This document shows positions 9,193-18,141 of a stretch of 64,000 nt of DNA, piece after piece (positions within the stretch are counted from its first letter, which is position 1; each line of letters begins with the position of its first letter). A program made the position numbers and the translations under genes. Under the pieces are notes generated by a model. That model ran no database searches. It had not been told where the DNA came from and worked only from the letters and a program-made list of their open reading frames with translations. The stretch spans positions 3,100,001-3,164,000 of the forward strand of contig OZ220484.1 of NCBI GenBank assembly GCA_965116165.1, in the 5' to 3' direction. The DNA is from Azophilus sp965116165 (lineage in GTDB: Bacteria; Pseudomonadota; Gammaproteobacteria; Pseudomonadales; Azotimanducaceae).

Positions 9193-9380
9193 GATGCGTC
9201 CTCATCGCGATTCATTGGGTATCGGTGCGCCATTTTATGGATGCGCGGGACGCATTATCATCCCCTTGGCAAGATTCGGCTACACTTAACTTATGCTCAT
9301 CGGATGGTATATCGGTTCGCGGTGGATACCAATTATCGAACGACTCGGCAGCGAAACTAAGGTGTAGTGGGTTACGGCGT

Positions 9381-11786
9381 ATGGAAGCGATGAAAGGATT
9401 GATTGCACGCTCGGTGGCGGTTTCCCTTGTTATCCTGCTGCCTTCGAGCTTTCCACTCCATGCACAGGAGAGGGCGGCGGCTGTTATCGAGGAAATCGTC
9501 GTCACCGCCCGCAGGCGGGAGGAAACGCTGCGCGATGTGCCGGTCACCGTTGCCGCGCTGACCGAGCGCGACCTCGATCGCTATAATATTCACACGCTGT
9601 CCGAGGCCGCCAAGCTGGTGCCGAATTTTCACGTGTTCCACGGCCCCGGCGGCAGCGGCTCGAACTTGGTGTTGCGCGGCATCGGTTCAAATGCCATCAG
9701 TGCGGCCTTTGATCAGTCGCTGGCGATCAATGTGGACGGCGTGGTGGTCAATGTGGGTCGCTTCATACACAACGCCTACATGGATATGGGCCAGTTGGAA
9801 CTGCTTAAGGGTCCGCAGAGCCTGTACTTCGGCAAGAGTGCGACCGCGGGGGTGATGTCGGTTACCACCAACGACCCCGGGGACGAGACGGAAATGGAAG
9901 CGATGCTCGGCTACGAGATCAAGCACAACCAGCGCTACCTGGAATGGATCCTGTCGGGCCCTATCGGGAAAACCTTTGGCGCGCGCCTCGTGCTTGGACA
10001 AACCAAGGCCGACAAGCTGTTTGAAAATCTCGCGCCGAACGTTCATCACCGTTTTCGCGGCGAACAAGCTTTGAATGGCCGCCTGACACTGGTATGGCGG
10101 CCGGTCGAAAGGCTCAGCGCGCGCTTTAAGTACTCCTATTCCGAATACGACAACGACGGCTCGAACGGCCGCATTGAGGAAATCTGCCCGGAGGGCCGCG
10201 TACAGCCCACCGCCATTCCCGACCCATCCTTCCCGCTCGGGGTGTTGCGGGGCGTGGACGACTGCAAGCTGAACGGCAACACCTCCATTGCGGACCTGCA
10301 TCCGGACCTGCGCGCCGGCCTGCCCTATGGCGCCGACAGCGGCATACCCTTTCTGGAGCAGGATACCCACTTCATCGCGGCGAAGATTGCCTGGCAATTC
10401 ACCGACCACCTGTCCGCCGCATCGGTAACCGGCTACGCGGACCTCGAACATGTCGAACTCGATTCCTACGATTTCAACGCCGGGGCCTACGGCGGGCTGC
10501 ACCGCAATGTCTATAAAAGCCTCTCCCAGGAATTCCAGCTTGCCAGCGCCTACGGCGGGCCGCTAAACTTCATGGTCGGGGTGCACTATCAGGATGTGTA
10601 TCAGGTTTTCAACGCCCATCAGGCCGCGTTCAACCTCGGCATCCTGGTCGGCCCGGACAAGGCGACCGGAAACGCCTACGACTACAACAAGAATCACTAC
10701 TTGGACAGCGCGGCGCTATCGGGCTTTTTGGTCGGTTATTGGGATATCGCCGATACCCTCGAACTGACCGCCGGTCTGCGCTTCACCCATGAGAACAAGG
10801 ACGGCTATATCACCGTTCCGTACCTGCACGAGGTGTCGGCCTTTTTCGGGTTTGGTACGCCGCCCCTCATCGAGGGGCTCGAGTTCGAGGACGACAACAT
10901 CGCCCCCGAGGCGGCCCTGACTTGGGTGGCGACCCCCGCCCTTAGCCTATTTGCCTCCTACAAGGAAGGCTTCAAATCCGGCGGCATCGACAACAGCGCG
11001 CTGCCAACCCGCTCCCTGGACCCCGACCGCAACCCGGACTTTCCGGACTTTTTGATCTACGAATCGGAGCAGGCAAGGGGATTCGAGGCCGGCATGAAGG
11101 CAAGCCTCCTGGGCGGCGGCATGCAATTCAACGGCAGTCTGTTCCGATATGTCTACGATGATCTCCAAGTGCAACTGTTCAACTCGCAACGCGTCCAATT
11201 TCAGACGTTCAACGCGTCGGAACTGACGACGGAGGGGGTCGAGGTCGATCTGGTGTGGGTCACCCCGGTGGCGGGATTATCGTTGCGGAGTGCCCTGTCT
11301 ATTACCGATACGCGCTACACGGAGGACTTCATCAACGCCACCGGGCAGAATCTAAAGGGCCAAACGAGCGGCCTAAGCGCGGATGTGGCTGGCTTCACCG
11401 GCGTCAGTTACGATTGGATACTCGCGCGCGATTGGCAACTCAACCTTGCCGCCGATGTCCGCTACAACAGCGGCTACCCGTTTTCGGAGACGCTTGACCC
11501 CTACACCCAGAACGCCTTCTGGTTGTTCGACATGGCGCTGCGCCTCTCTTCGAGCGACAACCGTTTTGAACTGGCGCTGATTGGCCGCAACCTCTGGAAT
11601 AGAATCTACGCCCTGGGCGCCGGCGCGCGCACCGGTGCCTGCGCGAATGCCGAACCGGCGCCGTCCGGCGCCCTTGTCGAGGTTGTTTGCCGTCCCGACC
11701 CCGACAATGCGGCCAACAGCCAAGATCAGATCGCCATCACGTCGCTTGGCAGTCAATGGACCCTGCAATTTCGTATGCGGCTGTAG
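9381..11786 (+). CDS. TonB-dependent outer-membrane receptor
   Basis: This protein of about 801 residues has a signal peptide (LIARSVAVSLVILLPSSF), a TonB-box-like segment (EEIVVTARRREETLRDVP), an N-terminal plug domain (LRGIG, LLKGPQSLYFGKSATAG) and a 22-strand-type barrel ending in an aromatic-rich terminal strand (QWTLQFRMRL). The EEIVVTARRREE start is common in the FecA/CirA-like receptors of the order Sphingomonadales and in marine gammaproteobacteria. The transported substrate is unknown. The frame is open back to 9225, but ATG 9381 gives a sensible signal peptide. The short divergent gap to fbiC (188 bp) must hold both promoters. Confidence 0.92.
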   Translation: MEAMKGLIARSVAVSLVILLPSSFPLHAQERAAAVIEEIVVTARRREETLRDVPVTVAALTERDLDRYNIHTLSEAAKLVPNFHVFHGPGGSGSNLVLRGIGSNAISAAFDQSLAINVDGVVVNVGRFIHNAYMDMGQLELLKGPQSLYFGKSATAGVMSVTTNDPGDETEMEAMLGYEIKHNQRYLEWILSGPIGKTFGARLVLGQTKADKLFENLAPNVHHRFRGEQALNGRLTLVWRPVERLSARFKYSYSEYDNDGSNGRIEEICPEGRVQPTAIPDPSFPLGVLRGVDDCKLNGNTSIADLHPDLRAGLPYGADSGIPFLEQDTHFIAAKIAWQFTDHLSAASVTGYADLEHVELDSYDFNAGAYGGLHRNVYKSLSQEFQLASAYGGPLNFMVGVHYQDVYQVFNAHQAAFNLGILVGPDKATGNAYDYNKNHYLDSAALSGFLVGYWDIADTLELTAGLRFTHENKDGYITVPYLHEVSAFFGFGTPPLIEGLEFEDDNIAPEAALTWVATPALSLFASYKEGFKSGGIDNSALPTRSLDPDRNPDFPDFLIYESEQARGFEAGMKASLLGGGMQFNGSLFRYVYDDLQVQLFNSQRVQFQTFNASELTTEGVEVDLVWVTPVAGLSLRSALSITDTRYTEDFINATGQNLKGQTSGLSADVAGFTGVSYDWILARDWQLNLAADVRYNSGYPFSETLDPYTQNAFWLFDMALRLSSSDNRFELALIGRNLWNRIYALGAGARTGACANAEPAPSGALVEVVCRPDPDNAANSQDQIAITSLGSQWTLQFRMRL

Positions 11787-12034
11787 AGCCATTGGCCCAA
11801 GGGCGTCCGTCGAACCCGTGGGTGGCGATCATGCGTTCGCCGTCCGGGGTTGCCGGCAATCGAGTCCGCCTTGGTTGCAATTGGCCCAATGCGCGCGCGC
11901 CGACGGCGAAGGAGCCGCGTACGTGCGGGAGGTCGAATCCATTGGCCCAATGCGCACGCGCCGACGGCCTGCGGCGCATTGATCGCGAGCACCGCCTCGT
12001 TGAACATCTTTGGCAACGATAAGGAAAACTTCCC
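11787..12034. repeat. Intergenic direct repeats
   Basis: Three imperfect direct copies of a block beginning ATTGGCCCAA occur at 11791-11812, 11880-11907 and 11941-11967. The last two share ATTGGCCCAATGCGC and CGCGCCGACGG. No gene is supported. The gap ends with an AAGGAA ribosome-binding site for the MaoC gene. Confidence 0.65.
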
Positions 12035-12556
12035 ATGAGCAAAACCATGAAACAGATTGGCCCGCAACGCTACCGAGAAACATTTGGGCGCTACCTTGAG
12101 GATTTTCAGGTCGGCGATGTCTACGAGCATCGTCCGGGCAAAACGGTCACCGAGTACGACAACCACCTGTTCACGCTGCTTTCCCTGAATACGCATCCGC
12201 TGCACTTCGACGCGGAATACGGCAAGGCGGCCGAGTTTGGCCGCAATCTGGTGGTCAGCACCTATACGCTCTCGCTGCTGGTGGGCATGAGCGTTAGCGA
12301 CATCAGTCAGAAAGCCATTGCCAATTTGGGCATGGACGAGGTGAGGTTCGCCGCGCCGGTGTTTGCGGGGGATACCCTCTATGGGGAGTCCGAGGTTATC
12401 GCCAAACGCGAGTCGACATCGCGCCCCGGCCAGGGCATCGTCACAGTCAAGACCATTGGTCGCAATCAGGATGCTGTCGTGGTTTGCTCATTTCTGCGCA
12501 ACGTGTTGATTCCCACCGCCGGCGGTGCCGTGGACGACCGGGTTGAACACTATTGA
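12035..12556 (+). CDS. MaoC family (hotdog) acyl-CoA dehydratase
   Basis: This 173-residue protein has the MaoC hydratase-2 motif with the catalytic D and H in DNHLFTLLSLNTHPLHFD, followed by FGRNLVVSTYTLSLLVG. It is closest in character to the mesaconyl-CoA hydratase-like group. Members hydrate enoyl-CoA thioesters or dehydrate 3-hydroxyacyl-CoA. An AAGGAA ribosome-binding site lies about 10 bp before the ATG. It is convergent with cofC and separated from it by a repeat C copy. It probably belongs with the acyl-CoA metabolism genes elsewhere in the window rather than with F420 synthesis. Confidence 0.88.
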   Translation: MSKTMKQIGPQRYRETFGRYLEDFQVGDVYEHRPGKTVTEYDNHLFTLLSLNTHPLHFDAEYGKAAEFGRNLVVSTYTLSLLVGMSVSDISQKAIANLGMDEVRFAAPVFAGDTLYGESEVIAKRESTSRPGQGIVTVKTIGRNQDAVVVCSFLRNVLIPTAGGAVDDRVEHY

Positions 12557-12574
12557 GCGGTGTGTCACGGCAAA

Positions 12575-12612
12575 GGGTTATGAAATTAAGCGCCATAAAG
12601 TCCGACAGGCCA
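12575..12612 (+). repeat. Repeat C, copy 1
   Basis: The block GGTTATGAAATTAAGCGC, followed by ATAAAGTCCGAC, is nearly repeated at 32938-32973. Both copies lie just downstream of a gene. Function is unknown. Confidence 0.65.
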
Positions 12613-12638
12613 CACAGGTGTATGGATGGCGCGGGTCG

Positions 12639-13373
12639 TTACCGCTGCTTTGAGCGGCCGGAGTTGCCCTCCGCCCCTGGCTCCCGCATGTATTGAACCA
12701 AACGCGCCGCGATGCCGGATTTTTGCAGGAAGATGCCGGTCCGGCTGTCGGCACCGTCGCGCAGCAGCCGTTCCAGATCGGCGGGACGGTCTATGTCGAG
12801 GGAGAAACCACTGTTTGCAACGATTTGCGGCGCAAGGCCCGCGTCCAGGGCATTGCGGCGGTGCGGTTCGAAACTCTTGCCGTCGAAGACCAACTCGATG
12901 GCGTCGGGCGGTGAACAGACCAGGCCGTTGGTGCCGAGGCATTCCCGATCGGGCAGCAGTGTTACCCGCTCGTGTCCGGCCAGCAAGGCATCGATCTCAT
13001 CCGCGTCGATTAGAGGAACATCCGCGGGAACCACGAATATCCCCTGGGCGTCAAACTCGGTTGAGACGTGGGCCACCGCCTCCTCCAGGGCACCGGGCAG
13101 GTTGGTGCCCCGGGTCTCCGCCAATTGCCTGGCATTGAAGGATTGAGCCAACGCAATCGCCTGCGGCGAGCGGGAAACCACCAGAATCCCCGCAAGGTGG
13201 CGGGATTTCGATAGGGCGGTGAGAACATCGCGTGTCATGGCCAGCATCAGGGCGCGGCGTTCCTCGGCGTTCAATAGGCCGGCGAGGCGCTTTTTCGGCG
13301 CATCGAAACACTTGATCGGCACAATGGCCCAAATGCCCGGGCCGCTCCCGGCGATGCTTTGGTGAGCGCTCAC
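12639..13373 (-). CDS. cofC: CofC, phospholactate (or analogue) guanylyltransferase
   Basis: This 244-residue nucleotidyltransferase activates 2-phospho-L-lactate, or phosphoenolpyruvate or 3-phosphoglycerate in some bacteria, with GTP for F420 assembly. The family features are visible: IVPIKCFDAPKKRL at residues 15-28, FVVPADVPLIDADEI in the metal-binding centre, LGTNGLVCSPPDAI, and SLDIDRPADLERL near the C-terminus. The start codon is GTG at 13373, eight bases after the cofD stop, so it is the last gene of the npdG-cofE-cofD-cofC run. The sequence does not show which three-carbon substrate is used. Confidence 0.94.
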   Translation of the reverse strand: MSAHQSIAGSGPGIWAIVPIKCFDAPKKRLAGLLNAEERRALMLAMTRDVLTALSKSRHLAGILVVSRSPQAIALAQSFNARQLAETRGTNLPGALEEAVAHVSTEFDAQGIFVVPADVPLIDADEIDALLAGHERVTLLPDRECLGTNGLVCSPPDAIELVFDGKSFEPHRRNALDAGLAPQIVANSGFSLDIDRPADLERLLRDGADSRTGIFLQKSGIAARLVQYMREPGAEGNSGRSKQR

Positions 13374-13381
13374 GACTCGGA

Positions 13382-14311
13382 TTATTTCTTGAGATCCTCG
13401 ATAAACGCGAAAGCCGCTCGCGCGAGCCCGATGCGGTCCTCAAGCGTCACCATAATGGATTGGGCCACGGCGGTCGGGACGGCCAGTGTACCGTGCAGTG
13501 CCGAATCCCGCTCATCGATAAGAAAGCCGTCGAGCAGGTTTCCGTAATGCCGGGCGATTGCGGGTGCGCTTGACGGTACGTTGAGTTCGCGCATCATTTT
13601 TGCGGTGGGGCCCTTGATGGCGTTGTCGGCGACGATGGGGGAGACGGCGACGATGGGTGCCGCGCAGGCTTGCAGGGCGTCGCGCATCCCGGAGACGGCA
13701 AGAATGGGGTCGATTGAGACGAACGGGTTGGACGGGCAAATCAGTATGCCGTGACAGTCTTGGAGGACTTCCCGGAGGGCCGGATTGATTGCCGCGGTAT
13801 TGGCCCCCGCAAAGTTGAAGCCGGTTACTTCCGGCCGGCAGCGGTCGCGGACAAAGTAGTGTTGGAAAGCCAGGGCTCCTTCCCTGCAATGCACAACCGT
13901 GCGCACCGGGTCGTCGGACATGGGCAGGATGCTGTGTTCAATGCCGAGCGTCGCGCCGATGTGGCGGGTCACCTCGGTAAGCGGGGCTCCCGCTTTCAGC
14001 ATCCGCGTGCGTTCTATGTGCAGCGCGAGATCCTTGTCGCCCAGACGGAACCAGGTCTCGCCCCCCAGTTGTTCCAGCCCCGCCATGAAATTCCAGGACT
14101 CGTCGCCGCGTCCCCAGCCCGTTTCGGTGTTGCCGAGGCCGGCGAGGGTATAGGTCAGGGTGTCGATATCCGGGCAGATATGCAGGCCGAGATGCTCAAA
14201 ATCGTCGCCGGTGTTGACGACGAATACAATCTCCCCGGGGCCCAGTAGATGGGCAAGCCCGAGGGCCAGCTTGGCGCCGCCGATGCCGCCGGTCAGGGCC
14301 AGATACGCCAT
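13382..14311 (-). CDS. cofD: CofD, 2-phospho-L-lactate transferase
   Basis: This 309-residue enzyme transfers the phospho-C3 unit from the CofC product to FO, giving F420-0 (or its dehydro or 3PG analogue). Typical motifs are TGGIGGAKLALGLA at residues 7-20, VVNTGDDFEHLGLHICPDID, and ICPSNPFVSIDPIL. The length matches the family. Its ATG at 14311 touches the end of repeat A copy 2 (14312-14416), so the repeat occupies the whole gap to cofE and probably supplies the ribosome-binding region (GGTTCCCTAATGG reads into the ATG). Confidence 0.96.
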   Translation of the reverse strand: MAYLALTGGIGGAKLALGLAHLLGPGEIVFVVNTGDDFEHLGLHICPDIDTLTYTLAGLGNTETGWGRGDESWNFMAGLEQLGGETWFRLGDKDLALHIERTRMLKAGAPLTEVTRHIGATLGIEHSILPMSDDPVRTVVHCREGALAFQHYFVRDRCRPEVTGFNFAGANTAAINPALREVLQDCHGILICPSNPFVSIDPILAVSGMRDALQACAAPIVAVSPIVADNAIKGPTAKMMRELNVPSSAPAIARHYGNLLDGFLIDERDSALHGTLAVPTAVAQSIMVTLEDRIGLARAAFAFIEDLKK

Positions 14312-14416
14312 TAGGGAACCTCTGATTAATCCTGTAGTCGCGGGATCCGGGTTGATAAAATCAATGGATTACGAATAGCCAGATGCTGCTCTATCGAATT
14401 GTTCAGACCTTCCTTA
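14312..14416 (+). repeat. MITE-like repeat A, copy 2, between cofE and cofD
   Basis: This 105-bp copy has intact ends TAGGGAACCTCTGATTAAT and CAGACCTTCCTTA. Its right-hand TTA is the stop codon of cofE on the minus strand, and its left end abuts the cofD start codon. It therefore sits inside an operon and forms the whole intergenic region. Confidence 0.9.
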
Positions 14417-15178
14417 GCGAAAGAGATCCTCCGCAAGGGGCCGGTTGATCGCTTGTGCCGTGTCCGCGCCCTCGAGCGGCGTGACGCCCCGCGCGACAAC
14501 CACGGGAATCTTCTCCGTGGTTTCACCCATCAGCAGTGTTGCGGCGGCGGCGACGGCATCGGCCCGGTTGCTTAACGTGACCCGCAATTCCCGGCCATAG
14601 ATGTCGGTGCTTCCCCGGCGGTCGTCCAGCGCGCCCACGCCCGCAACGCCGATGGCCGTACCGATGGTGCCGAGGCGCCACGGGCGATTGTGGCTATCTG
14701 TGATCAGGATGCCAACGGACTTGCCGAGACCAGTAAGCAACTGTGCGCGCAATGCGGTTGCGGAGGCATCCGGATCTTTCGGTAGCAACAGGGCGCATTC
14801 GCCATTCTCGTGTTCGATATTCGACTGGTCGATACCGGCGTTGGCGCAGACAAAACCGAGCCGGTGCCGCACGATGAGCACGCCCGGGCGATGCCGCATC
14901 ACTTCCGTGGATTCGTCGAGGATGAGTTGCACCAGGCGCGGGTCTTTCTCCGTCTCCCGTGCGAGCCGCATGGCATCCGCGCCGGGCTCGATGTTGTGGA
15001 GCGGAATAAGGCGACCTTCCGCCTTGGAGACAATTTTCTGGGCAATGCAGATCACATCGCCGTCGGCGGGTGCGATGCCCGTCCGGCGCAGCGCGTCCGT
15101 TATCGCCCCGGCCAGGTCATCCCCTGCCCGTATCATTGGCAGGCCGGGAACCGGAAAGAAGCCGAGTGCTGCTGCCAT
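14414..15178 (-). CDS. cofE: CofE, F420-0:gamma-glutamyl ligase
   Basis: This 254-residue GTP-dependent ligase adds gamma-linked glutamates to F420-0. Conserved segments include DVICIAQKIVSKAEGRLIPL near residues 40-58, RRGSTDIYGREL, and the metal/GTP site DSHNRPWRLGTIGTAIG. It lacks the C-terminal nitroreductase-like domain found in mycobacterial FbiB, which reduces dehydro-F420. The ATG shares one base with the npdG stop (TGATG), so the two are translationally coupled. Its own TAA stop lies in the terminal TTA of repeat A copy 2. Confidence 0.95.
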   Translation of the reverse strand: MAAALGFFPVPGLPMIRAGDDLAGAITDALRRTGIAPADGDVICIAQKIVSKAEGRLIPLHNIEPGADAMRLARETEKDPRLVQLILDESTEVMRHRPGVLIVRHRLGFVCANAGIDQSNIEHENGECALLLPKDPDASATALRAQLLTGLGKSVGILITDSHNRPWRLGTIGTAIGVAGVGALDDRRGSTDIYGRELRVTLSNRADAVAAAATLLMGETTEKIPVVVARGVTPLEGADTAQAINRPLAEDLFR

Positions 15179-15852
15179 CAGTGGTCCGCTTGCCCGACGA
15201 TGCGGATGCCGGAGTGGGAGATGTCGTGGCGGCGATTGATCTGAATCAGGATTGAGGTTAGGGCTTCCGCCGCCGCCGCATTGTCGATGGGGCCGGCGTG
15301 CCAGCCGTTCATGCCGGCTTCGCGGACGAGTTCTATCACCCTATCCCGCGCTGCCCTCTTGTCGCCCGCAACGAGCACATCGCACTCGATTTGAATGTCT
15401 TTCCGCAGCAGATGGGCCGCCACGTTTTGAAAGGCGGAAACCACCATCACGCCCCTGCCGAGAAAGTCCTGGGCTCGTTTGCCGGCACTGCCTTCCGGCG
15501 GCAGTCGCACCGTGCCCACCCGAGGTGGTTCGAGGGGCACCGTCACATCGATAAGAATCTTGCCGCCCAGGGCGTCCCTGACCCCGGCCAGGGTCGAAAT
15601 CTGATGTTTGGCGGGGACGGTGAGCACGACGATATCGCCGACCGCCGCGGCATCGCCGTTTTCCATTGCCTCGGCGGGTGTCTCCGGGCTGATTTTCCTA
15701 AGATTGGCGACGGCTTTTTGCGCCTTGGGCAAGGTGCGCGAGCCGATGATCATCCGGTATCCCGCCTTCGACCAACGAATGGCCAACCCCGTGCCGAGGT
15801 CGCCGGTACCGCCGAGGATGGCGATGGATTCCCTGCTCTTTGACTTGCTCAT
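15178..15852 (-). CDS. npdG: F420-dependent NADP(+) reductase
   Basis: This 224-residue protein moves hydride between NADPH and F420. It has the N-terminal dinucleotide-binding motif ILGGTGDLGTGLAIRWSKAG, the segment MIIGSRTLPKAQKA, and VVLTVPAKHQISTL in the Fno/NpdG pattern, ending with the family-like helix ALTSILIQINRRH. It is the first gene of the cofE-cofD-cofC run and overlaps cofE by one base. In a proteobacterium this enzyme would load F420 with electrons from NADPH for unknown F420H2-dependent reductases. None of the luciferase-like (LLM) F420 enzymes is encoded in this window. Confidence 0.93.
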   Translation of the reverse strand: MSKSKSRESIAILGGTGDLGTGLAIRWSKAGYRMIIGSRTLPKAQKAVANLRKISPETPAEAMENGDAAAVGDIVVLTVPAKHQISTLAGVRDALGGKILIDVTVPLEPPRVGTVRLPPEGSAGKRAQDFLGRGVMVVSAFQNVAAHLLRKDIQIECDVLVAGDKRAARDRVIELVREAGMNGWHAGPIDNAAAAEALTSILIQINRRHDISHSGIRIVGQADH

Positions 15853-16275
15853 CTCAACTCCCGAGAGCGACTGTGCCGCGAAAAAACAACGAATTATGAC
15901 GGTTATGCGGTGCGCTGTCCGAAGTTTGTGCTTTTGGCGGCAATTCTCATTTTGGTGCCCGGCTTCGACCGCACGGCGTATGCCGTATCGCGTGCTCCGA
16001 TTCCCATTAAGCGCGGTAATGCCTAAAAAACTGGTGTCCAATTAATGCCTGAATGATCAATCTATCCCGCTATTCGGGCCCAATGAACATCACGCAGTAT
16101 TGTTGGTGAGAATTGCCATCGAAAAAAGTTGTCATTCCGGCGGGGATGTGGATAATCCGCCCGTGGACCCGTGGACCCGTGGATCCGTGGACCCGTGGAC
16201 CCGCAAGGCGTGGGCGATGGGGTTCGGTTCCGAGGTCCGGGTTGCCTTGTTTTTTTGGATGACGGAGAACCAACG
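15853..16275. other. Intergenic region upstream of the first secreted paralog
   Basis: No gene is supported. From about 16121 the sequence is closely related to the region upstream of the second paralog (20908-21052), including AAAAAGTTGTCATTCCGGCG against AAAAAGTTGTTGTCATACCG, the 9-bp tandem repeats, and the approach to the start codon. Promoters for npdG and the paralog must lie here. Confidence 0.65.
16161..16204 (+). repeat. 9-bp tandem repeats upstream of secreted paralog 1
   Basis: About four to five units of CCCGTGGAC run in tandem, one with a T in place of a C. A matching array of about four units lies at 20945-20981, upstream of the paralog. The array is only 72 bp before the ATG and could change in copy number by slippage. 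Confidence 0.85.
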
Positions 16276-17946
16276 ATGTTCGACATGAAACCCCTCGCGG
16301 CCGTGCTTGCGGCCCTCTCACTGTTGTGGTCCGGCCTGGCCTTCGGGGCGACGGCGGGAATAACGATTCAGCATTTGGACGGCACGGGCGAGATGGCGCC
16401 CATGGCGGTGGAGTACGCCCGGGAACTGGTGAAGGTTGCGGCGGGCAAGAAGACCGTCAACCTCAAGAGCCCGGTGGCGGCCTCGGCGGGTGATACCAAG
16501 CACCGGGTGGCCGCGAGGCTCAAGCGGACGCTTCTGGGCAACGAGACGCTCTATCTTCGCCTGGCGCTGGGCGGCGGCATGGTGTTCGCCGAGGGTAAGG
16601 AGGTGAACAGCATCGGGTGGCGTTTCACCACGAGCTTTACCAGGGCCCCCGGAAATTGCGTAAGCGGCAATCGGGCTATCGTTATTCCTGCTGGCGTGAC
16701 GTCGGCTGGCGTGGCGATACAAACGGAATTCATCTCGGGGCGGTCGGGGGAGGCTGTCGCCGTCTTCAAGATGAAGAATGACTTTGGAGTTAATGTTGGG
16801 GGTGTCAAACAGATTAGAGACAAGATAGGTGTGGGCACCGCTGTTCCGGGCTGCTCAATCGTGGCGGAGCCCACGAAGATCTTCGCCGACATCGCGGACT
16901 ATCTGGCGGTGCCGGCGGGCGCGGGCAGCTATACGGCGAGCATCTCGCTGCACGGCGATGCGGACGAGGCGTACGCGGGCACGAACGCGTCCACGGCGCT
17001 GGCCGGCACGGCCACGATCGTGAAGGTCGTCGACGGGCTGGCCGCCACGGTCAAGGCCGAGGCCCAACCCGCGGTCGCGCACGTGGGCACCTCTCCGCAG
17101 CCGTTCCTGTGGTTTCGCGACGCGAGTGCCGCCACCGGCGTGACGAACATGGCGGTGCTTGGCTCGGCCAAGGCGACGATCGCGAGGGACAACCTCCACA
17201 ATCCGACCAGCGGCGCCATCGCCACGGGGAGCGACCTGCTGCCCGACGGCAGCGTCAATTTCGCGGTGGAGGGGAACTTCTCGATCGGGGCGTTCAGCCT
17301 GAAGGTTCCCACGGACGCCGCCGACCCGTCGAAGGATTGCCCGGCCGCCGGCACGGCGGGTTCGCCGGCGGTGGGCAACCTCAAGCCGGCGGCCGCCGGC
17401 CCGGCCGACATGGCGATGCTGGAGGGGCAGAACGCGGGGACGTACCATCTGTGCGTGCAGGTGGACACCATGGGGCCGAACGCGACCCCGATTCCGGCCG
17501 GGGTGTACCGCGGGACCATCAGCCGCGACGGCGGCACCGGCGCCGACGAGACGCTGGCGACGGGCGTTATCGGCAACATCCGGCGCAACGGGACGACGGT
17601 GAAGCTGACCTACCTGACGGTGTCCGAGAAGTACAACCAGCGCCTGGTGATCGTCAACGACGGGTCGAACGAGGCGACCTACACCCTGGGTTCGTTCGTG
17701 ACGGAGGCGGGCACGCGGGCGGTTGCGAAGGCGGCGGCGCGCGGCACGGTCGCGGCGGGCGGCCAGGTGGTTCTTCGGGTTTCGGACCTGATTGAGTTCA
17801 CGGGTCCGATGACGCGGGCGGCGGCGACGCTGAGCATCAACGCGGATGTGGGGGATGTTCAGGTGGCGACGACCCAGGTGAACCTTCAGGACGGCAGCAC
17901 GGACACGGTGGTCTACGCCTCGGTGGACGGTGCCTCGGTCAACTAA
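16276..17946 (+). CDS. Secreted protein of unknown function, paralog 1
   Basis: This 556-residue protein has a clear signal peptide (LAAVLAALSLLWSGLAFGA) and no other membrane segment. The mature part is rich in Ala, Gly, Thr and Val with beta-type patterns, so it may be an exported or surface-layer-like protein (inference). It is near-identical over long stretches to the protein at 21053. The exceptions are two variable segments at about residues 117-151 and 166-200, which flank a conserved island (FISGRSGEAVAVFK). The conserved C-terminal part includes DYLAVPAGAGSYTASISLHG, SDLLPDGSVNF and VTEAGTRAVA. I do not recognise the family. A strong terminator follows at 18110. Confidence 0.88.
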   Translation: MFDMKPLAAVLAALSLLWSGLAFGATAGITIQHLDGTGEMAPMAVEYARELVKVAAGKKTVNLKSPVAASAGDTKHRVAARLKRTLLGNETLYLRLALGGGMVFAEGKEVNSIGWRFTTSFTRAPGNCVSGNRAIVIPAGVTSAGVAIQTEFISGRSGEAVAVFKMKNDFGVNVGGVKQIRDKIGVGTAVPGCSIVAEPTKIFADIADYLAVPAGAGSYTASISLHGDADEAYAGTNASTALAGTATIVKVVDGLAATVKAEAQPAVAHVGTSPQPFLWFRDASAATGVTNMAVLGSAKATIARDNLHNPTSGAIATGSDLLPDGSVNFAVEGNFSIGAFSLKVPTDAADPSKDCPAAGTAGSPAVGNLKPAAAGPADMAMLEGQNAGTYHLCVQVDTMGPNATPIPAGVYRGTISRDGGTGADETLATGVIGNIRRNGTTVKLTYLTVSEKYNQRLVIVNDGSNEATYTLGSFVTEAGTRAVAKAAARGTVAAGGQVVLRVSDLIEFTGPMTRAAATLSINADVGDVQVATTQVNLQDGSTDTVVYASVDGASVN

Positions 17947-18109
17947 ACCAGTGGTCCGCACCGCGGGGGCGGGCGAGAAGCCGCGGAAGGCAAGGCGCGG
18001 GAATACCGGGCATATTTGAGTGACGGGCGGCCGGGACGCATGGCCGTCCGAATGCGGCGGGATTTTTTCCAAGGACCGCTGGGCATCCGTCACCCGGCAC
18101 TCCAGAAAG

Positions 18110-18141
18110 GGGAGGGCTTCACAACCCTCCCTTATTTTATT
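18110..18141 (+). terminator. Rho-independent terminator of secreted paralog 1
   Basis: A GGGAGGG/CCCTCCC stem (18110-18116 with 18125-18131) and loop CTTCACAA are followed by TTATTTTATT. The same hairpin design follows the second paralog at 22771. Confidence 0.85.

Noticed and set aside
16161..16204. Possible CRISPR-like short repeats
   Set aside because: The units are 9 bp and contiguous, without spacers; no cas genes are present.
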